Shown: positions 1 to 8,773 of the stretch, one piece after another
Layout of the letters: each line of letters begins with the position of its first letter
Position numbering within the stretch: the first letter of the stretch is position 1
Assembly: GCA_019359245.1 (NCBI GenBank)
Contig: JAHHHR010000011.1
Location: 85,040-149,039 of the forward strand
DNA length: 64,000 nt
Source: Nostoc desertorum CM1-VF14
GTDB taxonomy: Bacteria; Cyanobacteriota; Cyanobacteriia; Cyanobacteriales; Nostocaceae
Direction: 5' to 3'
Translations under genes and position numbers: made by a program
Notes under the pieces: generated by a model
The model's input: the letters and a program-made list of their open reading frames with translations, nothing else
Database searches by the model: none
What the model was told of the DNA's origin: nothing

Positions 1-1
1 A

Positions 2-799
2 ATTTGGGAAATCTTAGTCTGTGAAAGTCCCTTAGATATAAGCACAAAAGTAGATTCTTTGTTTCGCTATGCTCAATATTGTCCTAGTACCCAGGTAAAT
101 TCGGGTTGGTTACGGACAGCGTTGCAGGAGGCTATTAACCAAGCTGGAAAAGCACCAATTAAAATCCGCTTTTTCCGCCGCCAAATGAACAATATGATTA
201 CTAAAGCTTGCCAAGACTTGGGAATTCCCGCCCAGCCTAGCCGCCGCACTTTGCTTCTCAACCAATGGTTAGAACAGCGCATGGAGGAAGTGTATCCTCA
301 AGAAGCAGGGTATCAAGGGGGGACTAATCCCTCAGTCCGCTTGGAGAAACCTTTGCCGCAACGTTTACCAGATGCTTTAGAAGGGCAACAATGGACATTT
401 GTTACTTTAGATGCTGCGGATTTTGCTGAGATGCCAGAGTGGGAAATTGGCTTTGGTGAAGCTTTCCCCATAGAATTGGCGAAAGTTTCACCTGAAGCCC
501 GTATTCCTGGGATTTTGATTTTCTCACCTAGAGCGTTGCCCTTAGCAGCCTGGATGTCTGGTTTGGAGTTGGCTTTTTTAAGATTTGACACTAGTGAAGA
601 GGCAAGATTGCTTTTAGAAACTGGTGTTAGTGAAAGCTGGATTGTGGCAAATATCAAAAAACCTCAAGTCTTAGCAGAAGCCAAAGATTTTGAAGAAACC
701 AAGCAAAAAGCTAACGGCGTGCATTTTATCGGTGTGCAGTCTGATCCCAACGCACAGTCTTTTGCTGGTTTTTGGCTGTTGCAAGAGGTTAATCTTTGA
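2..799 (+). CDS. Tab2/Atab2-family (DUF1092) RNA-binding protein, 5' end outside window
   Basis: The reading frame is open from base 2 (I-W-E-I-L-V-C-E-S-P) to the TGA at 797-799, so the gene begins upstream of the window and about 265 residues are seen; the TTG at 59 is internal. The opening WEILVCES, the stretch NSGWLRTALQEAI and the C-terminal G-V-Q-S-D-P...FAGFWLL follow the cyanobacterial relatives of Atab2/Tab2. In plastids those proteins bind the psaB 5' leader and assist photosystem I translation. In cyanobacteria the role is inferred by homology only. Family length is about 280 residues, so only a few codons are missing. Confidence 0.85.
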   Translation: MWEILVCESPLDISTKVDSLFRYAQYCPSTQVNSGWLRTALQEAINQAGKAPIKIRFFRRQMNNMITKACQDLGIPAQPSRRTLLLNQWLEQRMEEVYPQEAGYQGGTNPSVRLEKPLPQRLPDALEGQQWTFVTLDAADFAEMPEWEIGFGEAFPIELAKVSPEARIPGILIFSPRALPLAAWMSGLELAFLRFDTSEEARLLLETGVSESWIVANIKKPQVLAEAKDFEETKQKANGVHFIGVQSDPNAQSFAGFWLLQEVNL

Positions 800-825
800 A
801 AATGGGGAGTGGGGAGCGGGGAGTG

Positions 826-892
826 GAGCAGGGGGAGCAGGGGGAGCAGGGGGAGCAGGGGGAGCAGGGGGAGCAGGGGAGGCAGGGGGAGA
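826..892. repeat. G-rich 9-bp tandem repeat (GGGGGAGCA unit)
   Basis: Five perfect or near-perfect copies of the 9-base unit GGGGGAGCA follow each other, with a last variant copy (GGGGAGGCA). Similar GGGGAGT-type repeats lie at 805-825. These are typical Nostoc intergenic low-complexity repeats. A short apparent ORF across them codes only for Gly/Ala/Glu repeats and is not a gene. Confidence 0.9.
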
Positions 893-1117
893 ATGACAAA
901 TGACTAGATTCGTTGAGACATGACAATGATTTGGGATAATTAACTGCGTCCATCAGTGTTGATTTACGTTTCAAATGATAACTGTAAGGAAACGCTGATG
1001 ATTTTTGGATGGTTATCTGCGTTCATTAGCAGAAAGTCTGGTCGTCGGCTTTTAGCGATCGCACTTTCTTCAACGTGCGTTGATATGCGGTTCAAAATCC
1101 ACAATTCACTAAGGATC

Positions 1118-2431
1118 ATGGGTTCTGAAAATTTGTCACAAGATACACTAGCCGAACAGTTGCTGGAACTAGCTAGAAAATCTGGAGCAGAAGCTGCTGA
1201 GGTGTATCAGTCGCGATCGCTTTCTCGTCCAGTGTTTTTTGAGGCAAACCGACTCAAACAGCTAGAAACTAACCAATCTGAAGGTACAGCACTACGGCTT
1301 TGGCGAAACGGGCGTCCGGGACTCACGGTGGCTTACGGTTCTGTACTAGCCGAAGTGATGGTGGAAAAAGCTCTAGCACTAAGTCAGCTAAATGAACCAG
1401 AAGCAGTAGAATTAGGCTCTAACTTTCAGCCCTCCTACCCAGATTTAGGGGAAAGTGTGCCGATAGAGATTTTGGTAGACTGGGGCAAAGAAGCGATCGC
1501 ACTCATCCGCGATGCCTATCCCGATGTTGTTTGCAATGGTGACTGGGAATGTGATATTGAAACTACCAGAATAGTCAATACTAAAGGTTTAGATTCTTAC
1601 TACACCGATACTACTCTCAACTGCTATATATCAGCAGAATGGGTGCGCGGTGATGATTTTTTAAGTGTTTCCGATGGTCAAACCAAGCGGGGCGAACTCC
1701 ACCCTGAAATATTAGCTAACCAAATTTTACAACGGTTAATTTGGGCCAGAGAAAATGTCTCATCTCCTAATGGTCGCGTCCCGGTTTTGTTCACTTCTAA
1801 AGCAGCTGATATGCTTTGGGGCACTGTGCAAGAAGCTTTGAATGGCAAGCGAGTCTTAGAAGTAGCTTCCCCTTGGGGAGAACGCCTGGGTAACCCAGTA
1901 ATTGCACCCAGTCTCACCCTCTACCAAGACCCAGAAGCCGGCCCTTACAGTTGTCCTTTTGATGATGAAGGCACTCCCACCAAATCTTTAGTATTTATCC
2001 AAAACGGAACTTTACAGCATTTTTATGGCGATCGCACCACCGGTCGCCAACTAGGTACTGGCACTACTGGAAATGGTTTCCGTCCTGGTTTAGGTAGCTA
2101 TCCCACCCCTGGTTTATTTAATTTTCTGATCCAACCAGGTTCAGCATCACTACCAGATTTAATTCAAGAACTGGGTAATGGCTTAATTGTGGATCAAATG
2201 CTGGGTGGTGGCGGCAGTATTTCTGGAGATTTTTCAATCAACGTTGATTTAGGCTATCGCGTCCAAAATGGCCACGTAATTGGGCGCGTTAAGGATACGA
2301 TGGTTGCAGGTAATGTCTACACAGCTCTCAAGCAATTGGTTACACTAGGTAATGATGCTGATTGGAATGGTTCTTGTTATACTCCATCTCTGATAGTAGA
2401 AGGGCTATCTACCACGGGGAGAAGCAATTAA
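1118..2431 (+). CDS. TldD/PmbA family protein, TldE (PmbA)-like
   Basis: A 437-residue protein of the TldD/PmbA family. TldD and TldE form a heteromeric protease that processes modified peptides and antitoxins; TldD carries the zinc-binding HExxxH motif and TldE does not. No HExxxH is seen here, so this is the TldE/PmbA-like partner. The N-terminal part (LLELARKSGAEAAEVYQS) and the C-terminal GGGGSISGDFSINVDLGYR and NVYTAL segments match the family. The frame is open from TTG 956, but ATG 1118 has an AAGGA just upstream and the preceding 54 codons do not look like the family. No tldD neighbour is visible in the window. Confidence 0.85.
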   Translation: MGSENLSQDTLAEQLLELARKSGAEAAEVYQSRSLSRPVFFEANRLKQLETNQSEGTALRLWRNGRPGLTVAYGSVLAEVMVEKALALSQLNEPEAVELGSNFQPSYPDLGESVPIEILVDWGKEAIALIRDAYPDVVCNGDWECDIETTRIVNTKGLDSYYTDTTLNCYISAEWVRGDDFLSVSDGQTKRGELHPEILANQILQRLIWARENVSSPNGRVPVLFTSKAADMLWGTVQEALNGKRVLEVASPWGERLGNPVIAPSLTLYQDPEAGPYSCPFDDEGTPTKSLVFIQNGTLQHFYGDRTTGRQLGTGTTGNGFRPGLGSYPTPGLFNFLIQPGSASLPDLIQELGNGLIVDQMLGGGGSISGDFSINVDLGYRVQNGHVIGRVKDTMVAGNVYTALKQLVTLGNDADWNGSCYTPSLIVEGLSTTGRSN

Positions 2432-2449
2432 ATAATTCGTAATGCTAAT

Positions 2450-2690
2450 ACTCGCCTCGTGCGAGAAGCAAGCTACATAATTCGTAATTAAGTACAGGAA
2501 TTATATGGTATTATATTATACTATTTGACGGGTTTTCAAGCATCCTCTGAGATTCCACCGAACAGCTTTTTGGTACAGACTTGTAATCCAAAATCGTTTG
2601 CCTGAGCAAAGCCGTACCACTTCTCTACGAGACGCTCCGTGAACGTGGAAGCAAGCTATGCATAGCGTTCCACAGGAAAGTCCAAAATCT
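2450..2690. repeat. Intergenic palindromic repeat cluster
   Basis: The gap before the ClC gene holds two copies of ATAATTCGTAAT-type sequence flanking a GTGCGAGAAGCAAGCTAC segment (2436-2489). A second compound repeat lies at 2619-2680 (ACGAGACGCTCCGTGAACGTGG, then GAAGCAAGCTATGCATAGC). Segments of this kind recur throughout Nostoc genomes. No ORF is supported here. Confidence 0.6.
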
Positions 2691-2706
2691 AAAATTCAAA
2701 ATTGCT

Positions 2707-5331
2707 ATGAATCAGCGCTTTCGCACTTGGTGGCAACCTAGAAGAGGTTTAGCGATCGCCGAAGCTTGTATCATCGGTCTGGTTGCTGCCCTATCTGCGG
2801 TGTTATTGAAAGTAGGATCGGGATGGCTGGGAACATGGCGAGTCCATACTACCCACCTTTTACCGGCATGGCTGGCACTACCGGCAATTGGTCTTGTCCT
2901 AGGGTTCGTGGCTGGATGGTTGGTGGATAGATTAGCACCAGAGGCTTCTGGTAGCGGTATTCCCCAAGTCAAAGCCTCTCTGGCAAATGTGCCCATGAGA
3001 TTATCTTGGCGCGTGGCAGGTGTAAAGTTAATCAGCGCCATCATTTCAATCGGTTCGGGCATGACTCTGGGACGGCAAGGCCCTACTGTTCACGTAGGGG
3101 CAGGTTTGGCAGCAGGGATGAGTCGCTGGGTTCCTACTTCCCCAGATCATCGACGGCAAATGATTGCAGCGGGTGCGGGTGCGGGTTTGGCTGCTGCTTT
3201 TAATGCCCCGATCGCAGGTGTATTGTTTATCGTTGAAGAGTTACTTCAGGATTTATCAGGGCTGACTCTGGGAACTGCAATTATCGCTTCCTTTATTGGT
3301 GGGGTGATATCCCGGCTTTTAGGTGGTGGCAGTTTAGACCTTAACCTGCAATTGGTACAATCTTCCAGCCAATTCTCCATCCCAGAAATTCCCTTTTTCG
3401 TGCTTTTGGGTATTTTGGCAGGGTTATTGGGTGCATTGTTTAATAGCGGCTTAATACTTAGTATTAAATTTTATCAAAAATTACATATTAGCTTACCGTT
3501 GCGGGTAGCTTTGGCTGGATTTATCTCTGGTGTTGTCGTGGCAATGCTCCCACCATCCTTCCGGGATAATACGGCATTAAGAGAGTCTTTAATTACTGGA
3601 GGAACCCATCCTACCGTAGCAGCGATCGCCTTTGCAGCCCAGTTCATCCTCACACTCATAGCATTTGGTTCAGGAGCGCCGGGGGGATTATTCGCTCCCA
3701 GTCTGATTTTGGGTTCTTGTTTAGGGCACATCATCGGTGTAACTGAGTTATACATCACCGGAGCAGGTTCTCCTACTACTTACGCGCTAGCGGGTATGGG
3801 GGGATTTTTTAGCGCCGTTTCTAAAGTGCCAATCACAGCAATTGTGATTGTGTTTGAAATGACTACAGATTTTAATTTGGTGCTACCTTTAATGATTGTT
3901 TCTGTAGCTGCTTACTTAGTTGCAGATAAGGTAGTACCTGGTTCGCTTTATGAGAAACTTTTGGAATTAAAAGGCATTACTCTCACCAAAGAAGCTCCTA
4001 TGGAAGGAGCGTTAACTAAGTTAACCGCAAAAGATGTGATGCAAGAACGGGTAGAAACCCTAGATGCAGAGATGAGCTTGGAAGAAGCAATGCAGTCCTT
4101 TGCTCGTTCCCATCATCGCGGTTTTCCTGTGGTGGAAGATAGCAAGTTAGTAGGGATTGTGACGCAAACAGATTTGCTGAAAATACGCGAGAGTGCAAAG
4201 CACACGCTCCGCGATCGCAATTTAGTCGATATCTTCTTAAAAGAAATTATGACGCCTGCTCCGATGACAGTAACACCAATCCACACCTTAAGTAATGTGC
4301 TGTATTTACTCGATCGCTATCAAATCAGCCGCTTACCTGTGGTGGATGGACGGAAACTGATTGGGATTATTACTCGTGCAGATATTATTCGGGCGGAAGC
4401 AGATCATCTCAATGCTGATAACCGGACTCTTAAACTGCGACCAGAACCTTCTTATATAGTTTACCAAACGCGATCGCCCAGCATCGGCAGTGGTAGATTA
4501 TTAGTGCCAGTAGCTAATCCAGAAACAGCAGGTATTTTATTACAAATGGCAGCAGCTATTGCCCGCGATCGCCATTATGAAATAGATTGCGTGCAAGTGA
4601 TGCTAGTACCCCGCCACAGTTCCCCATCAGAAACACAGGTAAGGACAGCAAAAAGCCGCCGCTTGCTACGACAGGCGGAAGTCTTAGCAAAAAAGTGGAA
4701 AATTCCCTTGCACACGCAGATACGAGTTACTCACGATGTAGCCCAGGCAATTTTAGAGACAATCAACGAACAACACATCGACTTAATTTTAATGGGATGG
4801 AAAGGTAACACATCTACCCCGGGTCGGATTTTTGGCAACGTTGTAGACACCGTAATTCGCCAAGCCACCTGCGAAGTAGTGTTAGTAAAATTAGGCAAAA
4901 CTCCCCAATCCCCAGCCCCCAGTCCCCTCTTCAACCGATGGCTAGTCCCAATGGCTGGTGGGCCCAATTCCCCGTTGGCGATTAAATTGCTACCAGCTTT
5001 AATTACATTGGGCAATAATCCGCAAATTCGCCTGACACAAGTGTTTAAGCCATCCGAACTCAAGCCAGATATGTCAATTTCAGAACAAGCCATCCGCCAT
5101 TTGATGCGGCGGCGCAAACTGTCCAGTACTGTAGTTGCTCTCCCAGTCCAAGCAGATTCAGTCGCTGAAGGTGTGATTAACTTAGTGCAAACCGAAGGTT
5201 ACGATGTTGTAGTTTTGGGAGCATCGCGCGAAGGATTGTTGCAGCAAGCGATTCAAGGTAATATTCCAGAAGCGATCGCCTCTGGTGTAGAAAGTACAGT
5301 AATTTTGGTTAGGGGCGCAATTAAGAATTAG
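2707..5331 (+). CDS. ClC-family chloride channel/transporter with CBS pair and two Usp domains
   Basis: An 874-residue membrane protein. Residues 15-420 form the ClC core with GSGIPQVK, GRQGPTVHVG (122-131), FIVEE (174-178) and GAPGGLFAPSL, which line the anion path. A CBS pair follows (about 437-490 and 510-565, both with FPVV/LPVV and LVGIVT/LIGIIT cores). Then come two universal-stress-protein-like domains (about 594-730 and 743-873). The architecture suggests nucleotide-gated anion transport linked to stress sensing. The glutamate that acts as external gate in ClC exchangers is Gln124 here, while the internal proton glutamate (E178) is kept. ATG 2707 is preceded by a weak ribosome site. 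Confidence 0.93.
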   Translation: MNQRFRTWWQPRRGLAIAEACIIGLVAALSAVLLKVGSGWLGTWRVHTTHLLPAWLALPAIGLVLGFVAGWLVDRLAPEASGSGIPQVKASLANVPMRLSWRVAGVKLISAIISIGSGMTLGRQGPTVHVGAGLAAGMSRWVPTSPDHRRQMIAAGAGAGLAAAFNAPIAGVLFIVEELLQDLSGLTLGTAIIASFIGGVISRLLGGGSLDLNLQLVQSSSQFSIPEIPFFVLLGILAGLLGALFNSGLILSIKFYQKLHISLPLRVALAGFISGVVVAMLPPSFRDNTALRESLITGGTHPTVAAIAFAAQFILTLIAFGSGAPGGLFAPSLILGSCLGHIIGVTELYITGAGSPTTYALAGMGGFFSAVSKVPITAIVIVFEMTTDFNLVLPLMIVSVAAYLVADKVVPGSLYEKLLELKGITLTKEAPMEGALTKLTAKDVMQERVETLDAEMSLEEAMQSFARSHHRGFPVVEDSKLVGIVTQTDLLKIRESAKHTLRDRNLVDIFLKEIMTPAPMTVTPIHTLSNVLYLLDRYQISRLPVVDGRKLIGIITRADIIRAEADHLNADNRTLKLRPEPSYIVYQTRSPSIGSGRLLVPVANPETAGILLQMAAAIARDRHYEIDCVQVMLVPRHSSPSETQVRTAKSRRLLRQAEVLAKKWKIPLHTQIRVTHDVAQAILETINEQHIDLILMGWKGNTSTPGRIFGNVVDTVIRQATCEVVLVKLGKTPQSPAPSPLFNRWLVPMAGGPNSPLAIKLLPALITLGNNPQIRLTQVFKPSELKPDMSISEQAIRHLMRRRKLSSTVVALPVQADSVAEGVINLVQTEGYDVVVLGASREGLLQQAIQGNIPEAIASGVESTVILVRGAIKN

Positions 5332-5519
5332 TGATAAAATATACCAATAATCAGAGTAACAATTATTGGTATGAGAATTGGGATAGCAACTATAAGCCCC
5401 CACTTCCCAAATTTAATTTCCTCACCCTCAGATTTTAAAAACGCAATCCAACCAACAGCTCCCATTAAAATCCAAATACATCCAAACCCAAGAAATATAA
5501 CAAATACTGAATCTTCCAT
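5328..5519 (-). CDS. Small two-helix membrane protein, unknown function
   Basis: A 63-residue ORF with two hydrophobic segments (about residues 5-27 and 40-60) separated by a charged loop (LKSEGEEIKFGKWG), as expected of a small inner-membrane hairpin protein. GGTGGAAA stands directly before the ATG. Its stop overlaps the last bases of the ClC gene tail to tail. I do not recognise a family. It could be a chance ORF in AT-rich sequence, but the balanced two-helix pattern argues that it is real. Confidence 0.5.
   Translation of the reverse strand: MEDSVFVIFLGFGCIWILMGAVGWIAFLKSEGEEIKFGKWGLIVAIPILIPIIVTLIIGIFYH
5341..5372. terminator. Hairpin after the ClC gene
   Basis: An 11-bp perfect stem (ATACCAATAAT with ATTATTGGTAT) around a 10-base loop, 10 bases after the ClC stop codon. 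It may end ClC transcription, although no T-run follows and it lies inside the C-terminal codons of the small opposite ORF. Confidence 0.35.
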
Positions 5520-5559
5520 TTTCCACCAATTAAATTATACAAAAAATATTTACCTTACT

Positions 5560-6729
5560 TTAATGTAACTGATGACCACCAACTAACTTTGCTAAACTTG
5601 TACGAAACTGACTAAAATCAAAAGCTTCAATAGTTTTTTGTTGCAAATATTCTGATTGGTAAACTACTGGGTTAGAGCAATTACCTTGCAGGATTTGAAC
5701 TAGATTATCGGCAATTTCTTCAATGTTATCAGGGTCAACTAAACATCCCAATTTTCCCTCAGCTAAAGGATCTATAGAACCATCTTGATTACCAGCCAGT
5801 ACAGGTTTACCACAAGCTAAAGCTTCTAGATAAACAATACCAAATCCTTCTCCTTTACTAGGCAAAGCAAAAACATCGCAGAGATTGTAATAATCGCACA
5901 ACTCTTCATCTGGTACAAATCCTGCAATAGTGACACAATCTTGCAGATCCAAGTTGGTAACTAAAGCTTTAACTCGAGGTATATCATCTCCTTTTCCTGC
6001 AAGAATGAAGTGAACATTAGGGACATACAACCGCACTTTAAGTAAAGCATGAAGGATTTGGTCATAACCCTTGTATTTTGCCATCCTTCCCATCCGCGTT
6101 ACTGTTAAGATTACAGGCTGGTTATCTGTTAAGTTATATCGTTTTAGCAAGTAGGCTGGTTTGGGATTTATTCTAAATTGATTGGCGTCAAACGTATTAG
6201 GTAAAAGAACTATTTTTTCTGAGTCAATATTTTTATATTGCAGCAAGCGCTGGCGGGTGTAATTACTAACACTAATAATTTTATCTGCTTTTTGCAGTGC
6301 TAATTTTGTAGCATTATTTTCAATGTCCCAAACTTCTAAACCATGAGCAACTACCCAGTAAGGAATCCCAGTCATAAGTTTTAGAACATAACAAGCAGTA
6401 GCATAGTTAACATGAGTTGATATAACTATAGTGGGGCGTTGAAATATAGCCAAAACAATAATTTTGGTAGCAAATAAAATGGTTTGTAATAATCGTGGTA
6501 AATCTCCAAAATAATGAAATATTGTTGAAGTTAAAAATGGCAAGTTTTGCTGCTGTCTTAAATTGCGCTTATCATACTTAAGAAACACATCATAAACCGC
6601 TTCAGGATATACATCTTGTAAAGCTTGGAGAAAAAAAGTTGAGTAAACTTGAATACCTCCCTTAAAATCAAATATATTCGGAAATATTAGGTAGAAATGG
6701 CGTTTACTTCTTGCAGTTTTTTTAAACAT
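5560..6729 (-). CDS. Glycosyltransferase family 4 (GT-B fold)
   Basis: A 389-residue GT4-type sugar transferase. The N-terminal domain has a glycine loop (FKGGIQVYS, residues 22-30) and an acceptor-side VVAHGLEVWD. The C-terminal nucleotide-sugar domain has TRMGRMAKYKGYDQILHAL and the EX7E signature E294-GFGIVYL-E302. It would add a sugar to a lipid-linked or polymeric glycan at the cytoplasmic face. It lies 19 bp after the O-antigen ligase-like gene on the same strand, so the two form a surface-polysaccharide operon. Both genes are strikingly AT-rich compared with the flanks, a common sign of transferred polysaccharide genes. Confidence 0.88.
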   Translation of the reverse strand: MFKKTARSKRHFYLIFPNIFDFKGGIQVYSTFFLQALQDVYPEAVYDVFLKYDKRNLRQQQNLPFLTSTIFHYFGDLPRLLQTILFATKIIVLAIFQRPTIVISTHVNYATACYVLKLMTGIPYWVVAHGLEVWDIENNATKLALQKADKIISVSNYTRQRLLQYKNIDSEKIVLLPNTFDANQFRINPKPAYLLKRYNLTDNQPVILTVTRMGRMAKYKGYDQILHALLKVRLYVPNVHFILAGKGDDIPRVKALVTNLDLQDCVTIAGFVPDEELCDYYNLCDVFALPSKGEGFGIVYLEALACGKPVLAGNQDGSIDPLAEGKLGCLVDPDNIEEIADNLVQILQGNCSNPVVYQSEYLQQKTIEAFDFSQFRTSLAKLVGGHQLH

Positions 6730-6748
6730 TGTAAATAATTTAAGTTTT

Positions 6749-7960
6749 TCATTGCATGACTAAATCTTTTCGAGAATTGATAGCAGCTGCCAAAAAGTAA
6801 AACTCAATAGTTGTAAAAGTATAGTCTTCAACAAAAACATCTGGCATTTGAGACGCTAAGAACATAATAATTGGAATGAGAATGACGGGATTAGCGTATT
6901 TAACTTTAGATGCTATTTTCACTAAAAAATTTGTGAATAGTAGTAATCCAATAATTCCTTGTTCTACTAAAACATTTAAAAATATATTATGTGCATGATA
7001 ACCTTTCAGCTTAAAAACTTGTAGTCCTATATGTTCTGCAAAAGCTCCTATACCTATACCCGTGATTGGTCTTTTAATAATTTCAATAATAGCTGCTTGC
7101 CAAAGTGAAAATCTTGACAAGGCTGTACCTAAAGGATTAGGAAGCCTTATTTCGCTGGGATTAGTAGAAAATAAATTAATTAAGGGAAATATTTTACTAT
7201 TTCCCAAACCAATCCTATATGTAGATACTGGTATGGATATAATGCATAAAAACCATAAGCTCAAGAGAAAAATCATTTTTCTAATACTAATGATTTTATA
7301 TATTAATAAAAGAACCATCCCCAAAATAAAAATTAACCAACCATTTCTACTGCCAGACAAAGCTAAGGGAATGAGAAAAATAAATTCACTAATATATAAT
7401 TCAAATTTAGATATCTTTTTCTGTTTTTCTAAAATCAAGCTTAAACACAATCCAATGGAAACTATTACCCCAAACTGATTAGGATTTTGCATGATTGAAC
7501 CAATCTGAGGATAATAGCTGGGAAATTTTAATAATTTAAAAATCCAATATTTAGGAAAGAACACTTCTAAAAAAGCCAAAGCTGCAATTATTTGCAATAA
7601 ATACAATATGCAACGATAGTAAAATGTTAAAGATGAGGTTTTGAGAGTTCTAAAAGTTATAACTAAAAACGCAAAAAATACTATAAAATAAGTTGAATAT
7701 TTAATACTATAAGTAATAGCTGTGTTTGGAAAGGGGCTAAACAGTGAAGACACCCACATCCAAAAAAACAGTAAACTTATAGATATCAAAATAGTTTTAT
7801 GCTTTTTTAAGATTTCTGGTATTAATTTTAGAGAGTAACTAATTACACAAAAGCTAAGTGCAGGCAGTAATAAATAATGAATACCAATATTTAGTCCAGG
7901 AAATTTAATCCGCCCTAAAAGCGAAGAAAATAGTATGAGCAGGAAAAATACATTAATCAT
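6749..7960 (-). CDS. O-antigen ligase / Wzy-like polysaccharide polymerase
   Basis: A 403-residue polytopic membrane protein with about ten hydrophobic segments and a large loop before the signature GIGIGAFAEH...GYHAHNIFLNVLVEQG (about residues 297-337). That signature is the Wzy_C/O-antigen-ligase motif, with the His pair in HAHN. These enzymes polymerise or ligate undecaprenyl-linked glycans at the periplasmic face. It is the first gene of a two-gene unit with the GT4 downstream. The very low GC content suggests transfer. Ligase and polymerase cannot be told apart from sequence alone. Confidence 0.85.
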   Translation of the reverse strand: MINVFFLLILFSSLLGRIKFPGLNIGIHYLLLPALSFCVISYSLKLIPEILKKHKTILISISLLFFWMWVSSLFSPFPNTAITYSIKYSTYFIVFFAFLVITFRTLKTSSLTFYYRCILYLLQIIAALAFLEVFFPKYWIFKLLKFPSYYPQIGSIMQNPNQFGVIVSIGLCLSLILEKQKKISKFELYISEFIFLIPLALSGSRNGWLIFILGMVLLLIYKIISIRKMIFLLSLWFLCIISIPVSTYRIGLGNSKIFPLINLFSTNPSEIRLPNPLGTALSRFSLWQAAIIEIIKRPITGIGIGAFAEHIGLQVFKLKGYHAHNIFLNVLVEQGIIGLLLFTNFLVKIASKVKYANPVILIPIIMFLASQMPDVFVEDYTFTTIEFYFLAAAINSRKDLVMQ

Positions 7961-8560
7961 AATCTTGTAGTTGTGGATACTTATTTGGCAACAAAAAGCT
8001 TAGATTAAACCCATGCTTGAAGGTTTAAACAGAGATTTTGATATTTTTTCCACCTAAAATGCTGATCACGTAAGAAATATTATCATATTACAGTCGCGGC
8101 CGATATCATCTCTTGAAGCTATGAGTGATCTTAGATTTAAGCCTAGCTCAATATTCTGAAGCGCAACACGAAAAGTGGGATGAAGTATGATATATATAGA
8201 TGCACCTAAAAAGAAGTAAGTCAAAAAGTTTTCATAAGCCTTAAAGAATGCCTGAAAAGTTTTTGTCTACACTGAACACTTAGAGATTCCCCCTAAATTC
8301 CCTTTTTAAAACGGGGTGATTTCATATAAGCAAAGAAAAAACGCAACCCTTGAACTTTCGTTATATTGTGACTACTTTGAGGTAGACATTAAAGGGAATA
8401 ACAGGAATCTAATATTTTTCTTTCTTCGTATGAAAACATCCTGCTAAATTTCCCTTTTTAAGGGGGACTTTGAGGCTCTTATTCCCTCTTTTAAGGGTTA
8501 GGGGGGATCAACAAATGTTTGATACTTTTCAGATATCCTCTTACCAATTATTTATAAAAA
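7961..8560. other. Long AT-rich intergenic region with CCCTTTTTAAGGG-type repeats
   Basis: No ORF is supported in this stretch. It holds repeat copies at about 8285-8325 (GATTCCCCCTAAATTCCC with a TTTTTAAAACGGGG arm) and 8448-8513 (TTCCCTTTTTAAGGGGGAC, then CCCTCTTTTAAGGGTTAGGG). These belong to a palindromic family common between Nostoc genes. A related arm is seen at 16009-16023. Confidence 0.6.
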
Positions 8561-8665
8561 GGCGTTGGGAAAACCCACTCCTTTTCAAGATGGGATGAAA
8601 GACACCCCGACGCCGTTGACAGTTGACAGTCAACAGCCAAAAGTCTTTCGTGTTATTCCATCCCC
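8561..8665. repeat. Structured palindromic element (nested hairpins)
   Basis: GGCGTTGGG (8561-8569) can pair with CCCCGACGCC (8605-8614), enclosing CCCA...TGGG. In addition GGGATG and AAAGAC (8592-8603) can pair with GTCTTT (8643-8648) and CATCCC (8659-8664), enclosing a GTTGAC...GTCAAC palindrome. It is a compact structured element with no coding potential, perhaps a relic of an IS200/IS605-type end or a structured RNA. Identity is not established. Confidence 0.4.
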
Positions 8666-8702
8666 TTTTAGCGGTGGGATAAGCTTAAATAAACACACAA
8701 AC

Positions 8703-8724
8703 AAAGCCTGCTAATGCAGGCTTT
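8703..8724 (-). terminator. Rho-independent-type terminator of the WGxxGxxG protein gene
   Basis: A 9-bp perfect stem (AAAGCCTGC / GCAGGCTTT) with a 4-base loop. On the minus strand it is followed by GTTTGTGTGTTT, 50 bases after the stop of the short secreted protein gene. Confidence 0.7.
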
Positions 8725-8773
8725 ACCCATAATTATCTTTAGGACTTACGCTAAATTAGAAGGCAACTCATTA

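Noticed and set aside
690..896. Gly/Ala-rich short ORF
   Set aside because: It is a translation of the G-rich 9-bp tandem repeat and overlaps the Tab2-family gene.
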